The notes beneath the pieces are model-generated. The model did no database searches. It was not told the DNA's origin and was given only the letters and a program-made list of their open reading frames with translations. DNA of 64,000 nt from Soehngenia longivitae (lineage in GTDB: Bacteria > Bacillota > Clostridia > Tissierellales > Tissierellaceae): assembly GCF_004684055.1 (NCBI RefSeq), contig NZ_SRIB01000002.1, forward strand, positions 124,001 through 188,000, written 5' to 3'. Position numbers and translations under genes: made by a program. How positions within the stretch are numbered: the first letter of the stretch is position 1; each line of letters starts with the position of its first letter. Shown piece after piece: positions 42,915-51,513 of the stretch.

Positions 42915-44735
42915 ATGCTAGAGTTGATGATGTTGATAAAATCCATTATTTATGCAAATGCGATTAAAATAGATAATAATGAAACTTATATTATCGTGCT
43001 AACCTTTTTTATCTCATGTGCCATTTTTTCACTTATATCATGGAAAAGTGGGGATAAAAAGAAGAGAAATATAGTGGTATTTTATAGTCTGATTTCAATA
43101 TTGATGTTTGCAAATGCAGTGTATTTTTCATATTTTAATACACTCCTATCAATAAATGTATTGTCTCAAGCAAGACAGTTAAACACAGTAAAAAACAGCA
43201 TAAAACATCTTTTGGATTTTAGTAAGATAATATTGCTGTTAGACATACCATTTGTCTACTATTACTTAAACAAGAAAGAAAAAGTATTTAAGGGAAAAGG
43301 AGCATTAAAATCAGAGGATTATAAGAACATATTTAAAACATCATCAGTATTTGTCTTGAGTATATTGATATATTTATTTGGCATAGGTGAATTAAAATCA
43401 GTTATCAACCAAGAGTTTTACTCTCACCAAGCTGTGGATTTCTATCACATAGTAAAATCTGATAGAAAATCTCTAGCTGAGGAACAGACCATAGAAGATG
43501 GCCTCAAACAAATCGAAAAAAGGATGAAAAATGAAGGGCAGAACTATCATGGGATTGGAAAGGGTAAAAACCTCATCGTCATACAAGTAGAATCTCTAGC
43601 AAATTTTGTCATGTTCAGGGACTATGACGGACAAGAGATAACACCTAATCTGAATAAATTAGCATCATCGCCTCACAGCTTATATTACAACAACTATTTT
43701 CAACTAATAGGCAAAGGAAATACTTCAGATGCTGAATTTGTATCTTTAAATTCACTCTATCCATCCATGGAAAAACCGACTTATTTTCAATACGCTGACA
43801 ATAAATTCTACGGACTGCCTTGGCTGATGAGGGACAATGGCTACACTGCATGGGCATTTCACGGATACAAAAGAGATTTTTGGAATAGAGATGAAGCTTA
43901 TATCAATCAAGGGTTTGAAAGATTTATAGCAGAAGATAATTTTAACTTTACTGAAGAAATTGGCTTTGGAATAACAGATAAAGACTTTTTTAATCAATCA
44001 ATGTTTTATTTAAACCAATTAGATCAAAAAGATGAAAACCCATTCTTTGCATTTTTAGTCACCTTGACAAGTCACAACCCATATGAAATGCCAGAAGAAT
44101 ACCAAAAAATAAACATCAAAGAAGAGCACAAAGACTCTTTAACAGCTAATTACCTTCAATCCATTCACTATACAGATGAAGCTATCGCAGAATTCATTCA
44201 AAACTTAAAAGACAACGGACTTTACGATGATTCAGTTATAGTGATTTACGGAGATCACTTTGCTATAAATGCAGGACTTGAAACAGAAGAAGAGATATTA
44301 AATTATTTATTAGGTAGACCCTACGATTATGACATGATGATGAATATACCACTTATCATACATGTACCAAATGAAAACTTGGGGAAAACTATCACGACTG
44401 TTGGCAGCCAACTAGATTTTTACCCAACCATAGCAAATATCATGGGGTATGAAAATACAAAAGGAATAACTTTTGGAATGGATTTAAACAATCCAATCAG
44501 AGAAAACTATGTATTTCCTCAAACCTATTTATACAAGGGTTCATTTATATCACAGGACTATATGTTTCAATTCTCAAGAGATGGAGTGTATGAAAACAGT
44601 AAAGTCATAAATAGATTTACAAGAAGAGAAGAAGACATAAATAAGTTTATGGATGTTACCTCAAGGGGTATAAGGGAGATAGATCTATCAGATTATATAT
44701 TAAAAAATAACTATTTCATGGAATACATCAAATAA
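42915..44735 (+). CDS. LTA synthase family sulfatase-fold protein, copy 2
   Basis: A 606-residue paralogue of the previous gene with the same layout. It has four to five N-terminal membrane helices, then VIQVESLANFV, Thr270 in KGNTSDAE, WAFHGYKRDFWNRD and YGDHFA. The catalytic threonine falls at the same residue number in both. The two are clearly a tandem duplication, with the membrane part more diverged than the catalytic part. GGAGGG precedes the ATG. It may prime or extend the same polymer (as LtaP and LtaS do in Listeria), but this is inference. Confidence 0.88.
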   Translation: MLELMMLIKSIIYANAIKIDNNETYIIVLTFFISCAIFSLISWKSGDKKKRNIVVFYSLISILMFANAVYFSYFNTLLSINVLSQARQLNTVKNSIKHLLDFSKIILLLDIPFVYYYLNKKEKVFKGKGALKSEDYKNIFKTSSVFVLSILIYLFGIGELKSVINQEFYSHQAVDFYHIVKSDRKSLAEEQTIEDGLKQIEKRMKNEGQNYHGIGKGKNLIVIQVESLANFVMFRDYDGQEITPNLNKLASSPHSLYYNNYFQLIGKGNTSDAEFVSLNSLYPSMEKPTYFQYADNKFYGLPWLMRDNGYTAWAFHGYKRDFWNRDEAYINQGFERFIAEDNFNFTEEIGFGITDKDFFNQSMFYLNQLDQKDENPFFAFLVTLTSHNPYEMPEEYQKINIKEEHKDSLTANYLQSIHYTDEAIAEFIQNLKDNGLYDDSVIVIYGDHFAINAGLETEEEILNYLLGRPYDYDMMMNIPLIIHVPNENLGKTITTVGSQLDFYPTIANIMGYENTKGITFGMDLNNPIRENYVFPQTYLYKGSFISQDYMFQFSRDGVYENSKVINRFTRREEDINKFMDVTSRGIREIDLSDYILKNNYFMEYIK

Positions 44736-44748
44736 AGGGATGATATTA

Positions 44749-45840
44749 ATGAAAAAGAAGACAAATAAAATATTAGTTCTTTTACTCACACTAACACTTC
44801 TACTGCCAAGTTTTAGTTTTGCTCAAACATCAGTAGACTATGAATATGTTGATTTTATAGTTGAATATATAAATGCTTATTACATTAAAGACATAGACTA
44901 TGAAACTCACCAAAACAACATATTAAAAGGTCTACTGCAAAACTTAGATCCGTACAGCGACTACTACTCTAAAGAAGAGTATGAAGAGTTTATAAACAGT
45001 TTAAATCAATCATTTTCAGGAATAGGCATAGTCTTAAAGTTTGAAAAAAACAATGTTGTAATTGATAGAGTCTTAGATGATACACCTGCAAAAGCTCAAG
45101 GACTAAAAGCAGGAGATGTTATAATAAGTGTCAACTACCAAAAAGTAGAAGGACTTAGCTTGGAAGAAGTAACTTCTCTATTGCGTGGGAAAGCTGGGAA
45201 TATAGTTCGAATTGAGATAAAAAGAGAAAATGAATTAAAGGTCATTAAAGTAAGAAGAGAAAAAATTGAGATCTCACCAGTAGAATACGATGTGTTCAAA
45301 GGAGTAGGTTATATAAAATTAAACAGCTTTAGTGACAAAGCGAGTGAAAAAGTAAAGGAAGCGCTTAAATATATAGATACTGTTGGAACTAATAAAGTAA
45401 TACTTGACTTAAGAGATAACCCTGGGGGATATTTAGATGAAGCAGTAAAAGTTGCTAGCCTTTTTGTTCCAAAAGGACCAATTGTTCATATAAAAGATAA
45501 ATATGGAAATGTACAAAGCCATTATTCTAATTTAGAAGAAAGCAAATATAAGCTCGTAGTATTAGTAAACGAAAAGAGTGCTAGTGCCTCAGAAATCGTT
45601 GCAGCAGCAGTCAAAGACACAAAAGCAGGCTACATCATAGGAACAAAGACTTATGGAAAAGGCACAGTACAAAACATAGTCCAACTTCCAAAAGAGGATG
45701 CGATTAAATTAACCGTAGCTGAATATTTTAGCCCAAAGTGGGTAAAGATAGATAGAGTGGGAGTGACACCAGATTTAATAGTAGAAAATGAAACTTTTGA
45801 CATTCAGCTTGAGAAAGCGATTGATTACTTAAACAACTGA
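44749..45840 (+). CDS. ctpA: C-terminal processing peptidase, S41 family
   Basis: A 363-residue secreted serine protease. A signal peptide (about residues 1-27, ending FSFAQ) is followed by an N-terminal helical region, a PDZ domain (FSGIGIVLKF...LKAGDVIISVN, about 80-165) and the S41 core. The Ser-Lys dyad is expected at S279 (KSASASEI) and K304 (YGKGTVQ), the same 25-residue spacing as in CtpB. GGGA lies eight bases before ATG 44749. It may process exported envelope proteins such as the adjacent S-layer protein. Confidence 0.93.
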   Translation: MKKKTNKILVLLLTLTLLLPSFSFAQTSVDYEYVDFIVEYINAYYIKDIDYETHQNNILKGLLQNLDPYSDYYSKEEYEEFINSLNQSFSGIGIVLKFEKNNVVIDRVLDDTPAKAQGLKAGDVIISVNYQKVEGLSLEEVTSLLRGKAGNIVRIEIKRENELKVIKVRREKIEISPVEYDVFKGVGYIKLNSFSDKASEKVKEALKYIDTVGTNKVILDLRDNPGGYLDEAVKVASLFVPKGPIVHIKDKYGNVQSHYSNLEESKYKLVVLVNEKSASASEIVAAAVKDTKAGYIIGTKTYGKGTVQNIVQLPKEDAIKLTVAEYFSPKWVKIDRVGVTPDLIVENETFDIQLEKAIDYLNN

Positions 45841-45850
45841 ATGACTCAAA

Positions 45851-45867
45851 TGTAACAAATTTGTAAT
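45851..45867 (+). promoter_or_regulatory. WalR-like box upstream of the S-layer gene
   Basis: TGTAAC-AAATT-TGTAAT matches the WalR consensus TGTWAH-N5-TGTWAH. It lies just upstream of the -35 position of the first S-layer promoter, where WalR activates genes in B. subtilis. Confidence 0.55.
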
Positions 45868-45888
45868 ACTAAAACTTAAAATTTGGTG

Positions 45889-45894
45889 TATAAT
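45889..45894 (+). promoter_or_regulatory. -10 box of S-layer promoter P1
   Basis: Perfect TATAAT. The -35 position (about 45866-45871) is poor, which fits a promoter that depends on an activator bound just upstream. Confidence 0.55.
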
Positions 45895-45907
45895 CAAAGT
45901 ATAGTAA

Positions 45908-45962
45908 CTACTTTAGTACATGCTGCAATATATTTACATTTTATTGACCGCAGCTAAAGTAG
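45908..45962. repeat. Inverted repeat across the S-layer promoter region
   Basis: CTACTTTAG (45908-45916) is perfectly complementary to CTAAAGTAG (45954-45962). An inner GCTGC/GCAGC pair strengthens it, with a five-base bulge. The 3' arm lies in the spacer of promoter P2. It could act as an RNA hairpin in transcripts from P1 or as a protein-binding DNA element. Confidence 0.6.
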
Positions 45963-45972
45963 ATGTTATAAT
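45944..45972 (+). promoter_or_regulatory. S-layer promoter P2
   Basis: TTGACC (45944-45949), 17 bases, TATAAT (45967-45972). It leaves a leader of about 65 bases with a TACTGT/ACAGTA hairpin at 45990-46006 ahead of AAGGAGG, a layout expected for a stable, highly translated mRNA. Confidence 0.72.
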
Positions 45973-46042
45973 AACTGTAAAGTGCGAGTTACTGTACTTA
46001 ACAGTACAAATTTAAACAAAATTATAAGGAGGTAATTAGAAC

Positions 46043-48775
46043 ATGAAGAGAACCCTATCATTGGTGTTAGCTTTAGTAATGGTTCTAGGAATGATTCCTG
46101 TGTATGCACAAGCTGCAACTCCACAAGAGGAAGCAGGGAAACTTCTAGAGCAATTAGGCGTTCTTAAAGGAGATCAAAACGGCAATTTAATGCTAGACAA
46201 GACTCTTTTAAGAAGAGACGCAGTAGTAATGCTAGCTAGACTTCTAGGCGAAGAAGAGGTAGCAGAAAAATATCCAACAGCTCCAACATGGAAAGACGTA
46301 ACAATCAAATATTATGAACCTTTCCTAGGATGGGCACAAGCAGAAGGATATTACAAAGGGTATAACGATGCAAAATTTGGATTTACTGACGAAATAACTG
46401 TACAAGATTACGCTCAAGTATTATTAAGAGCACTTGGCTATACAGATGTTGAGTGGAAAGATGCTTATACAAAAGCTAAAGACTTAGGTCTATTAGAAGG
46501 TGTAACTCTTGAAGCTACAGCAAAATTGCCAAGAGGAAACATGTCAGTTATGACAGTAACAGCACTTAATACAAAAGTTAAAGACAGTGAAAAGACATTA
46601 GCTGAAACTTTAGAAATTGAAATGCCTGCAGAATTTGCTATGACAGCAAAAGCAACAGGAGCTAAGAAAATCACTGTAACATTTAACAAAGCAGTAGATA
46701 AGACAAAAGCAGTTATTGAAGTTACTAGAGGGACAGTAAAACCTTCAGTAAAATCTGTTACATGGGCAGATGATAATAAATCAGCAGTAGTTGAATTTAA
46801 TACTAACATGGTTGCTGGAGATTATACTGTAAAAGTAACTGGATTAACCGACGAAGCTTTAACAGCTACATTAAAAGTAGAAGCTGCAAAACTTACTTCT
46901 GTAGAAATTAAGGGAGATGTTTTGGTAATTTCTAATGCTCCTACAAATACTCAAGTTAAAGCAGGAGTTGTAGCATTAAATCAATACGGAGAAGAAATAT
47001 CAGGATTTAGCGGAAATGTTTCTTCATCTAAAGGTACTGGATCAATTGTTTCAGGACAGTTGGTATTAAATGTAACTTCTGGCACATTTGTAGTTGGAGA
47101 AACTGTTGTTGTTACTATAGTTGATCCACAAACAGGTGTTATAGCTACTAAGACTATGAAAGTTGCTCAAGGGGCACAAGTAGCTGAAATAAAGATTGGT
47201 GAACTTAAAACTGATGATACAACATTAGCTGCTAAACCAATAAATGTAACGAACTTGAATAACAATTTATCTAAATATTATGTTCCTGTTGAAATAAAAG
47301 ACCAATATGGTAATTTATTAAAAGCAAATGAATTGACAGGAGTTAATATCTACACTTCAAATGCACAAATATTAAATCCTAAAGGATTTAAGGATTTAGC
47401 AGATGGTAGAACTGTAATTGAGTTACAAACTGCTACTGGAACAGCATCATCAGGGACAGTTGTTTTAACAGTAGTTGCACAAACTACAGGGAAGACAGCA
47501 AGTGCTACTATAAATGTACTTCCTGATGCAAAGATAGATGTAGTTACTGTAGGAAGCCCTGATACTGAATTAAAAATCAATAAGGCAACAACATTACCTG
47601 TAACTGTGATAGACACATATGGCAATGAGATTGCTCTTAAAGATGTACAAATTGTTGGTTCAGGTAGTACTCAGTTAAAATTAAATGGGAACACCACTAT
47701 ATCTGTAACAAATGCAACTTTAACAACAAAAACAAATTATACAACTGGTGTTGTAACAATTCAAATAACACCTTCAGCATCACCAATATCAGTAATAGTA
47801 GTTACTGGTACTGGTAAAACTCAAACTCTAACATTGACAGCAGTAGCACAACCTGTTCCTGCATCGATAAAAGGGATGAGTGCTGATTTCGTATCAATGT
47901 TAGCAAATGATACAACCATGAATACAAAAATAGTTGGAAATGTAGTATTCCTAGACCAATATGGTGAAGAAATAGAAGTAGGTACTACAGCTGATGCTAA
48001 TGGATATAAATATGAAGTAGCTAAAAAGTCAGGAACATCAACTTCAATGGCAGCAGATGTGATTTCTGCAACAGCAACAGCTGGATCTGATGTTTATACT
48101 GTTAAATTGTTCAAGAGTGCTGAAGTTCTAGACGAAATGGATGTAACAATAACAGTAGTGGATAAAGCTGCTATAACATCATTTGGAATTGAAGATTTAA
48201 ATAAATTCTATACAGGTGGAGCAGATACTAAGTATAATCAACAAGTAAAAATTTATGGACTTGTCAATGGCAACAAGGTAGCAGTACCTCAAAGTATGAT
48301 TAAATTAGTTACAGCTACAAATGGATTAGAAATTAGCGGAACAGGTTTGTATACAGCAAAAGTAATTAATACTAGTGGAGCAGATGTAAAATCAACTATT
48401 ACAGTTTTGGTAGAAGCTGGTACAAACAGCTATACTTTAACAAAAGAAGTTGTATACAGTGACGCTACACCAAAAGCACAATCTCTCACTGCTAAATCAA
48501 ACGGAGTAACAGTTGAAGGCGCTGTAGAATTAAGCATAGCAACACCTGGATCTGTAAGTATTGATTTAACAACAAGTTCAGCATTAAAATTTGTTGCTGC
48601 TGATCAATATGGAGTAGCTAAGACATCAGGATTTAGCTTTGCAGTAACAGGAAGCAATAAAGTTACTGTATCCGGAAATACTTTAACAGCAACTGGTTTA
48701 GCAGCAGGCGATAGTTTCGTTGTTCATGCATTCATAGATGGACTTAACAAACAAATCACTGTTTATGCAAAATAA
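46043..48775 (+). CDS. Major S-layer protein candidate with N-terminal SLH-type domains
   Basis: A 910-residue exported protein. The signal peptide (residues 1-26, ending VYAQAA) is followed by three degenerate SLH motifs (about 30-195) with QVLLRALGYTD in the second. The rest is beta-rich, with repeated Ig-like modules (KITVTFNKAVDKTKAVIEVT, VVALNQYGEEISGF, VFLDQYGEEIEVG). Low cysteine, high Thr/Val/Ala/Lys content, double promoter, long leader and strong AAGGAGG all suggest a very abundant surface protein. SLH domains normally bind secondary cell-wall polymer. A strong terminator follows. Confidence 0.85.
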   Translation: MKRTLSLVLALVMVLGMIPVYAQAATPQEEAGKLLEQLGVLKGDQNGNLMLDKTLLRRDAVVMLARLLGEEEVAEKYPTAPTWKDVTIKYYEPFLGWAQAEGYYKGYNDAKFGFTDEITVQDYAQVLLRALGYTDVEWKDAYTKAKDLGLLEGVTLEATAKLPRGNMSVMTVTALNTKVKDSEKTLAETLEIEMPAEFAMTAKATGAKKITVTFNKAVDKTKAVIEVTRGTVKPSVKSVTWADDNKSAVVEFNTNMVAGDYTVKVTGLTDEALTATLKVEAAKLTSVEIKGDVLVISNAPTNTQVKAGVVALNQYGEEISGFSGNVSSSKGTGSIVSGQLVLNVTSGTFVVGETVVVTIVDPQTGVIATKTMKVAQGAQVAEIKIGELKTDDTTLAAKPINVTNLNNNLSKYYVPVEIKDQYGNLLKANELTGVNIYTSNAQILNPKGFKDLADGRTVIELQTATGTASSGTVVLTVVAQTTGKTASATINVLPDAKIDVVTVGSPDTELKINKATTLPVTVIDTYGNEIALKDVQIVGSGSTQLKLNGNTTISVTNATLTTKTNYTTGVVTIQITPSASPISVIVVTGTGKTQTLTLTAVAQPVPASIKGMSADFVSMLANDTTMNTKIVGNVVFLDQYGEEIEVGTTADANGYKYEVAKKSGTSTSMAADVISATATAGSDVYTVKLFKSAEVLDEMDVTITVVDKAAITSFGIEDLNKFYTGGADTKYNQQVKIYGLVNGNKVAVPQSMIKLVTATNGLEISGTGLYTAKVINTSGADVKSTITVLVEAGTNSYTLTKEVVYSDATPKAQSLTAKSNGVTVEGAVELSIATPGSVSIDLTTSSALKFVAADQYGVAKTSGFSFAVTGSNKVTVSGNTLTATGLAAGDSFVVHAFIDGLNKQITVYAK

Positions 48776-48797
48776 ATAGCACAACAATAATCACCAC

Positions 48798-48827
48798 AAA
48801 AAACCTCGGGCTTTCCGAGGTTTTTTT
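48798..48827 (+). terminator. Terminator of the S-layer gene
   Basis: AAAAAACCTCGG / CCGAGGTTTTTT with a short loop and seven T residues. Confidence 0.93.
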
Positions 48828-48900
48828 ATGCCCAATTTCTGATTAAGCGTAGTACATATAACTCCCTTTTCATATATATAAAGTATAGGGAGGTGAGAAA

Positions 48901-49110
48901 ATGGTTGAGATAACAAAGAAAAGTTTAAAGCTTGAGTTAGACGGCGGAGTAGTTGACGGGAAACAAAAGATCGACTCCAAAACCTACTCAAACATCAGTC
49001 TATCTGCAACAGATGAAAATATACTGTCTGCAGGAGAATTGATTTCAGGACTTCAAGAAAAAGCACTTATCAATGTCAAAAGAATTGAGGAAGCTATCAT
49101 AACAGAATAA
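48901..49110 (+). CDS. DUF1659 domain protein
   Basis: A 69-residue protein matching DUF1659 (LKLELDGGVVDGKQKIDSKTYSNISLSATDENI...). The function is unknown. GGGAGGTGAG precedes the ATG. It is followed by DUF2922 and YvrJ genes, a trio that recurs in Firmicutes genomes, so the three products probably act together. No signal peptide or membrane segment is visible. Confidence 0.85.
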   Translation: MVEITKKSLKLELDGGVVDGKQKIDSKTYSNISLSATDENILSAGELISGLQEKALINVKRIEEAIITE

Positions 49111-49130
49111 AATAAGAAAGGAGAGTATTT

Positions 49131-49349
49131 ATGGAGAAGACTAAACTAATCATGCAGTTTTTAGACGCTGCAAACAGAGCATACAACATATCAGTCGACA
49201 ACCCCAGAGCAGACTTAACTCAAGAAGAGATACACCAAGCTATGACAGGGCTTGTCGGACTAAATGCCTTTGTATCAAGAAATGGTCTATTGACAACACC
49301 AAGCAAAGCTAACATAGTTACAACATCAACTACAGAAATAGAATTTTAA
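49131..49349 (+). CDS. DUF2922 domain protein
   Basis: A 72-residue protein matching DUF2922 (MEKTKLIMQFLDAANRAYNISVDNPRADLTQEEIHQAM...). The conserved pattern is an N-terminal strand, then NPR.DLT and a short C-terminal strand. The function is unknown. AAGGAGAG precedes the ATG. It lies 20 bases after the DUF1659 gene and a compact hairpin follows its stop. Confidence 0.86.
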   Translation: MEKTKLIMQFLDAANRAYNISVDNPRADLTQEEIHQAMTGLVGLNAFVSRNGLLTTPSKANIVTTSTTEIEF

Positions 49350-49350
49350 A

Positions 49351-49372
49351 AAAGGGAGCCTAGGCTCCCTTT
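49351..49372 (+). terminator. Hairpin between DUF2922 and YvrJ genes
   Basis: AAAGGGAGCC / GGCTCCCTTT is a near-perfect palindrome starting one base after the stop codon. The T tract is short, so it may only partly terminate and leave lower expression of the YvrJ gene. Confidence 0.65.
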
Positions 49373-49391
49373 AATTTAAAGAGGTGAAAAC

Positions 49392-49538
49392 ATGGAAGAA
49401 CTTTATACAAACATAGCTAACTTAGGTTTTCCTATAGTCATATCGCTATTTTTATTAGTGAGAATCGAAGGAAAGCTAAATGAGTTAACTAAAAGTATAA
49501 CTGAGTTATCTAAAGTCATAGAAACTAAACTAAATTAA
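49392..49538 (+). CDS. YvrJ family small membrane protein
   Basis: A 48-residue protein. A single membrane segment (about residues 8-24, LGFPIVISLFLLVRIEGKL) is followed by a short charged helix (LNELTKSITELSKVIETKLN). This is the YvrJ family layout, which resembles small phage-type membrane proteins (YvrJ/BhlA). GAGGTG precedes the ATG at 49392. The stop at 49536-49538 sits at the edge of a terminator. Confidence 0.85.
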   Translation: MEELYTNIANLGFPIVISLFLLVRIEGKLNELTKSITELSKVIETKLN

Positions 49539-49562
49539 AGGGATTGATCAATCAATCCCTTT
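49538..49562. terminator. Bidirectional terminator between YvrJ and O-antigen-ligase-like genes
   Basis: AAAGGGATTGAT / ATCAATCCCTTT is a palindromic hairpin between convergent genes. Confidence 0.8.
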
Positions 49563-51371
49563 ATCAGTTTCAACTACTTTTCTATTGATTATAAAGCCTG
49601 TACCCAACAGAACCCAAAAGATAGGAGCTACAGACAATATGCTATCATTTGATAACCCTGTAAATAGGTACATGCAAACCGCAAAGAATATTCCAAGTCC
49701 TGCAGATTCCATAAATGAATTGTATTTATTCTTTTTAAAATATGCTTTGAAGCTTGAAACAAAATACATTAAAAACAAAGCCAATTCTGCTAACAAAGAC
49801 AATAGTCCAGTGGTTATTGCGGTGTGCAGGTACATATTGTGTGGCTTATCAACTACTGTATAAATACTATTTAACCCCTTTATCTTTCCGACAAAATCAT
49901 TGTTAGGGAAGTATATGCCATAGGTATCAGGACCATGTCCAATTAATATTGTATCTTTTATCAAAGGAATAGACCTAGACCATATATAACCTCTGTTAGA
50001 AGCCATGTATTCTCTACCCTCAAAGTTAAAGTACTCTGCCCTTATCTCCTCATTTCCGAGGAGTTCTCCTCTATACCCCAATGCTTTTGCATTGCTATTT
50101 TCATCATACGCAAACCGGATGGATTTTGCTCCTTTATTTGTTGCTAAATTAGCTTCTACTATAAGCCCTCTAGTATCAGACATTAACAACCTAAATGTAT
50201 GCTTATTATATGGCTCATTTTTTATCTTATATACGCCTTCTCCAATCATATCAACTTCAAGCGGTGAATTGTTTTCATCATAATAGATAAAGAAACCATT
50301 TTCATTGACTACTTTTATTTCATGGTCATTAAATTTTATATTTATACTGTTTTCATCTAACACTATATCTTCAAAATCTATGTAGCTTACTTCTACTAAA
50401 GACTTAACTCCTGATATCAATCTATCTGTTACTGTTCCATCTAAAGCAGTATTTACTCCGAAGAATATAACTAGTATGGTGATAAAAGACAGTGCAAAAA
50501 ATTTTATATTATGTCTAATTTGTTTTCTATAAAAGATTAGAGCAAGTACTATATAAACACCAAGACTTAAAAGTGCCGCCCTAGATCTAGAGCCAAGCAA
50601 TGTCAGAAAGTTTGCTGCACTTACTATCAAGAAGAAAAGTTTTTCTTTTTTATTCTTCAATAGTAGTACAAGTGTGACAGATATGGTAAATAGCATGCTA
50701 GTGTAGACTCCAACATAGTTTATGTTGTAGAGTGTGCCGTATGTTGCTTTGTTTGCTGCAAATGTGAAGTTTAAGGTGTCTTTTAAATGTTCATAAGCAC
50801 TTGGAAGGATTAAACTCTTGCCAAAATCTGTCATAAAAATATCTCTTCCTAAAAATTGAGTTAATCCTATCAGAGTCATGACAATTGATGAAATAGATAG
50901 AGCATAGACTAATACTTTCACTTGTTTTTCATTATCGATAGTGTTGTATGCTAAAAACATCAAACTCAAATATGAAAGAAGTGCATACATTCCTTCATAT
51001 CTATCAATGAACCCTTTTGTTGCGACAGATTTATAGCTTGAAAAAATAACTGAAAGAATTATTAAGATTGCATAAATTAACATCGGATAATAGAACTTAT
51101 CTTTTCTCAACTCGATTTTTTTATTTAAGTAGCACCTTGAGAAAAACATAAATAGTCCGACAGCCGCTGTTATGGTTAACCAAACCATTTTGTAATATGA
51201 GAAAAAGTCAGCATTATCCTGACCATTTGTGAAATACTTCAGCTCTTCAGGTACAGGTACTACCTTGAGGTAGATTATTAAAGGAATAATTGCTACTGCT
51301 ACAATAAGGGGTAGTATGATCCATATGTCATATTTGTACTTCTTCTTTATAGTTTTATCTTTCTTTGCCAT
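49548..51371 (-). CDS. O-antigen ligase/Wzy-type polytopic membrane protein
   Basis: A protein of about 607 residues with ten or more hydrophobic segments. A long extracytoplasmic region (about 320-490) precedes the conserved RGYIWSRSIPLIKDTILIGHGPDTYGIYFPNND and VVDKPHNMYLHTAITTGLLSLLAEL. That H...HN pattern fits the Wzy_C/O-antigen ligase family, which polymerises or transfers lipid-linked glycans. In a Gram-positive with SLH proteins it may build secondary cell-wall polymer or S-layer glycan. AAGGAGG lies five bases before the ATG at 51371; the frame extends ten residues upstream without a better site. Confidence 0.82.
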   Translation of the reverse strand: MAKKDKTIKKKYKYDIWIILPLIVAVAIIPLIIYLKVVPVPEELKYFTNGQDNADFFSYYKMVWLTITAAVGLFMFFSRCYLNKKIELRKDKFYYPMLIYAILIILSVIFSSYKSVATKGFIDRYEGMYALLSYLSLMFLAYNTIDNEKQVKVLVYALSISSIVMTLIGLTQFLGRDIFMTDFGKSLILPSAYEHLKDTLNFTFAANKATYGTLYNINYVGVYTSMLFTISVTLVLLLKNKKEKLFFLIVSAANFLTLLGSRSRAALLSLGVYIVLALIFYRKQIRHNIKFFALSFITILVIFFGVNTALDGTVTDRLISGVKSLVEVSYIDFEDIVLDENSINIKFNDHEIKVVNENGFFIYYDENNSPLEVDMIGEGVYKIKNEPYNKHTFRLLMSDTRGLIVEANLATNKGAKSIRFAYDENSNAKALGYRGELLGNEEIRAEYFNFEGREYMASNRGYIWSRSIPLIKDTILIGHGPDTYGIYFPNNDFVGKIKGLNSIYTVVDKPHNMYLHTAITTGLLSLLAELALFLMYFVSSFKAYFKKNKYNSFMESAGLGIFFAVCMYLFTGLSNDSILSVAPIFWVLLGTGFIINRKVVETDKGID

Positions 51372-51513
51372 GTATGCCTCCTTAAATTTTTTAGTATACA
51401 AGTATTATACACCATTTGGTGAGTATTTTTAAGAGATAATTAGACAATGCTTATTGAAAATAATGAATTATTGTTGTAGTATATTCTAAAGGGCTAAAGG
51501 GAGGGAAATTGAC

